A stretch of DNA of 16,264 bases, from the NCBI GenBank assembly GCA_002501885.1, contig DAON01000004.1, forward strand, positions 37,648-53,911. The letters run 5' to 3'. Numbering within the stretch: the first letter of the stretch is position 1; each line of letters starts with the position of its first letter. Shown in pieces: positions 14,621 to 16,264 of the stretch. The notes beneath the pieces were generated by a model. The model made no database searches. It was given only the letters and a program-made list of their open reading frames with translations, and had not been told where the DNA came from. The position numbers were made by a program, and so were the translations under genes. This stretch comes from Euryarchaeota archaeon UBA220. GTDB lineage: Archaea; Thermoplasmatota; Poseidoniia; Poseidoniales; Thalassarchaeaceae.

Positions 14621-16264
14621 ATGACTGGGTCTCGGATGACAGTACTAGTACTGTCCACTCTGATGCTTTCTGTCTGGTCAGGAGTAGTTTCAGCGACCGC
14701 GGATTCTCCAAACACCACTCATCCGAATGCCAATTCAGAAGAAATCATTCAGTATCCTTCTTGGCAAGTCGCTACACCCACTGGTTCTTATTTCGAATTA
14801 AGACAATCTTCAGGAATTATTCATTCCCCCTATGGCCCGTTCGACCCATTATTTGATCCGATTCCATTGGGCCCTGAAAATTTGTACGACCCTAAGGCAC
14901 TAGAGAGGACTGAAATGGTGATTGTACAATCATCATCTTCCGATTTGACTTCTATGCTGTCGACTCTACAAGAACTAGACTTACCTGTCTTAGATAGATT
15001 CCCTGATGATTCGGCAATAATCAGAGTGGATGTCTCACAGAGTCCAACAATCATTTCCTCTCTGATGGAAGAAAAGAGCATCAGATGGGCAGGGTCTCTC
15101 CCAATTGCTTGGAGAGTGTCTCCGGAACTTTCGCACTTCGCAGGAAGGGAAGGGATTGTCGTAGATATCGACATCACTCCTGCTCCAGACTTGGAGCCCA
15201 GAGAACTGACTGCACTTTCTGTAGATTTGGCTTCCATCTCTGGAGACTATTCGGAACGAGAGGCATGCGATCAGTATCTTTGCCAACCTAGATTGATTGA
15301 TTCTTACTGGATTCCTATTCTAGCCATGGATGGAAGGATTCTAAGCGCAGATATAGCTTCAATTTATTCTGTCCAAAACACCAATGCAAGCCTAATTGGC
15401 GGCATTGAGGATGCTCGAGTCACTACAGGACTTGCCCTAAACGGATCGGGAGAAGTCCTCGCTGTTTCGGACACAGGCTTGGATGAAGATCATGGCGATT
15501 TTGGCAACCGTATTCGAGCAATATATGACCAATTTGGTCCCGATAATTCTCATTCAGATGCCAACAGTGGGCATGGCACGCATGTGTCTGCGACACTATT
15601 AGGAGACGGATCTGGTAATTCTGACGCCGAGGGTATGGTTCCGGCGGCTACCTTCCACTTCTATCAATTAGAGGCCGACAGTAACGGCTTACTTGCTCGC
15701 TGGGGATCTCTGTACGAGATGTTCAGTCATTCTTGGCAGAACAATGCAAGAATACAGACTAATAGTTGGGGTAACGAGAACCTAGTAGGTGAATATAGCT
15801 CAGACTCACGGTCTGCAGACTCATTCCTAGTCGACTATCCGCGCTTCCTCGTTCTATTTTCTGCCGGCGACTTGGCTGGCGGGGGAATCACTCCTCCTGG
15901 GACTTCAAAGAATGTAATTACAGTAGGCGCATCTACAACCGGTTCATTCGGCAGCAGCTCTGAGGGCTCAGTTGCACCTTTCTCTTCTAGAGGTACAACC
16001 GCCGATGGACGTATCAAGCCCGATATAGTAGCTCCTGGCGTAGCAATCTGTTCTGCAAGGGCCGAAGAAGCTCAACTGGCTTCAGGCGATTCCTGCTCTA
16101 GCGCCACCCACTCAGGGACACAAACTCCTCTGTATATGACTCTAGACGGCTCATCCATGGCCACACCTGTAGCCGCAGGTGCAGCCACAATGGTAAGGCA
16201 ATATCTGCGTGAATCCCAATTAATTACAGAGCCCAGATCCGATTTAATCAAAGCTATTCTAATA
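14621..16264 (+). CDS. Secreted subtilisin-like serine protease, KP-43-like (3' end outside window)
   Basis: The frame from ATG 14621 stays open for 548 codons to the window edge. A signal peptide (about 1-26, ending VVSA) is followed by a long pro-region; about 97-168 resembles inhibitor-type propeptide modules. The S8 domain holds the triad Asp284 (VSDTGLD), His318 (SGHGTHVSA) and Ser512 (DGSSMATPVAAG). Blocks such as RIQTNSWG, PPGTSKNVITVGAS and FSSRGTTADGRIKPDIVAPG place it near the KP-43 group of alkaline serine proteases. At the oxyanion-hole position, where AAGN is usual, it reads SAGD (Asp417). The predicted role is extracellular protein degradation or processing, as expected for a heterotrophic marine archaeon. 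C-terminal beta-sandwich or anchor domains probably follow beyond the window. The family is certain; activity is open because of the Asp. Confidence 0.92.
   Translation, partial: MTGSRMTVLVLSTLMLSVWSGVVSATADSPNTTHPNANSEEIIQYPSWQVATPTGSYFELRQSSGIIHSPYGPFDPLFDPIPLGPENLYDPKALERTEMVIVQSSSSDLTSMLSTLQELDLPVLDRFPDDSAIIRVDVSQSPTIISSLMEEKSIRWAGSLPIAWRVSPELSHFAGREGIVVDIDITPAPDLEPRELTALSVDLASISGDYSEREACDQYLCQPRLIDSYWIPILAMDGRILSADIASIYSVQNTNASLIGGIEDARVTTGLALNGSGEVLAVSDTGLDEDHGDFGNRIRAIYDQFGPDNSHSDANSGHGTHVSATLLGDGSGNSDAEGMVPAATFHFYQLEADSNGLLARWGSLYEMFSHSWQNNARIQTNSWGNENLVGEYSSDSRSADSFLVDYPRFLVLFSAGDLAGGGITPPGTSKNVITVGASTTGSFGSSSEGSVAPFSSRGTTADGRIKPDIVAPGVAICSARAEEAQLASGDSCSSATHSGTQTPLYMTLDGSSMATPVAAGAATMVRQYLRESQLITEPRSDLIKAILI

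Overview
The window looks like chromosomal DNA from a euryarchaeon, most plausibly a planktonic Marine Group II / Candidatus Poseidoniales-type archaeon. The archaeal assignment is firm because several genes are of archaeal type: archaeosine synthase (ArcS), long-form ribosomal protein S15 (151 aa), archaeal/eukaryal-type GluRS and PheT, a single-subunit RNase HII and phosphorylating type II GAPDH. The Poseidoniales assignment is an inference from the compact layout and from the large Ser/Asp-rich secreted or membrane proteins placed among housekeeping genes. I see no mobile element, CRISPR array, rRNA or tRNA gene.

Layout. (1) Positions 1-2345, plus strand: the 3' part of arcS, then rpsO, then a divergent protein in the slot where many archaea carry a RecJ/Cdc45-like DHH protein; its GTG start overlaps the rpsO stop. 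(2) Positions 2329-9770, minus strand, transcribed right to left: a secreted SGNH-hydrolase-like protein with one membrane anchor, rnhB (ATGA overlap), gltX, and a three-helix membrane protein with a cytoplasmic zinc ribbon. The last of these overlaps the end of the DHH-slot gene by 17 bp, tail to tail. (3) Positions 9857-10051: a probable small hydrophilic protein on the plus strand that ends directly against the end of pheT. (4) Positions 10052-13352, minus strand: a glutamate-synthase-like fusion (GXGXG beta-helix followed by what looks like a decayed FMN barrel) and pheT, 7 nt apart. (5) Positions 13517-16264, plus strand: type II gap, with small inverted repeats at both ends, then the 5' part of a secreted KP-43-like subtilase that runs off the right edge.

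Functionally the window combines translation (tRNA modification, S15, GluRS, PheRS beta), replication or repair (RNase HII and the Cdc45/RecJ-like candidate), central carbon metabolism (GAPDH) and cell-surface or extracellular degradation (SGNH protein, subtilase). No obvious new multi-gene system is visible. The most interesting items are individual proteins that keep a recognisable fold but lack expected key residues: the DHH-slot protein, the glutamate-synthase-like fusion, the subtilase with Asp at the oxyanion position, and GluRS with an altered KMSKS-type loop.
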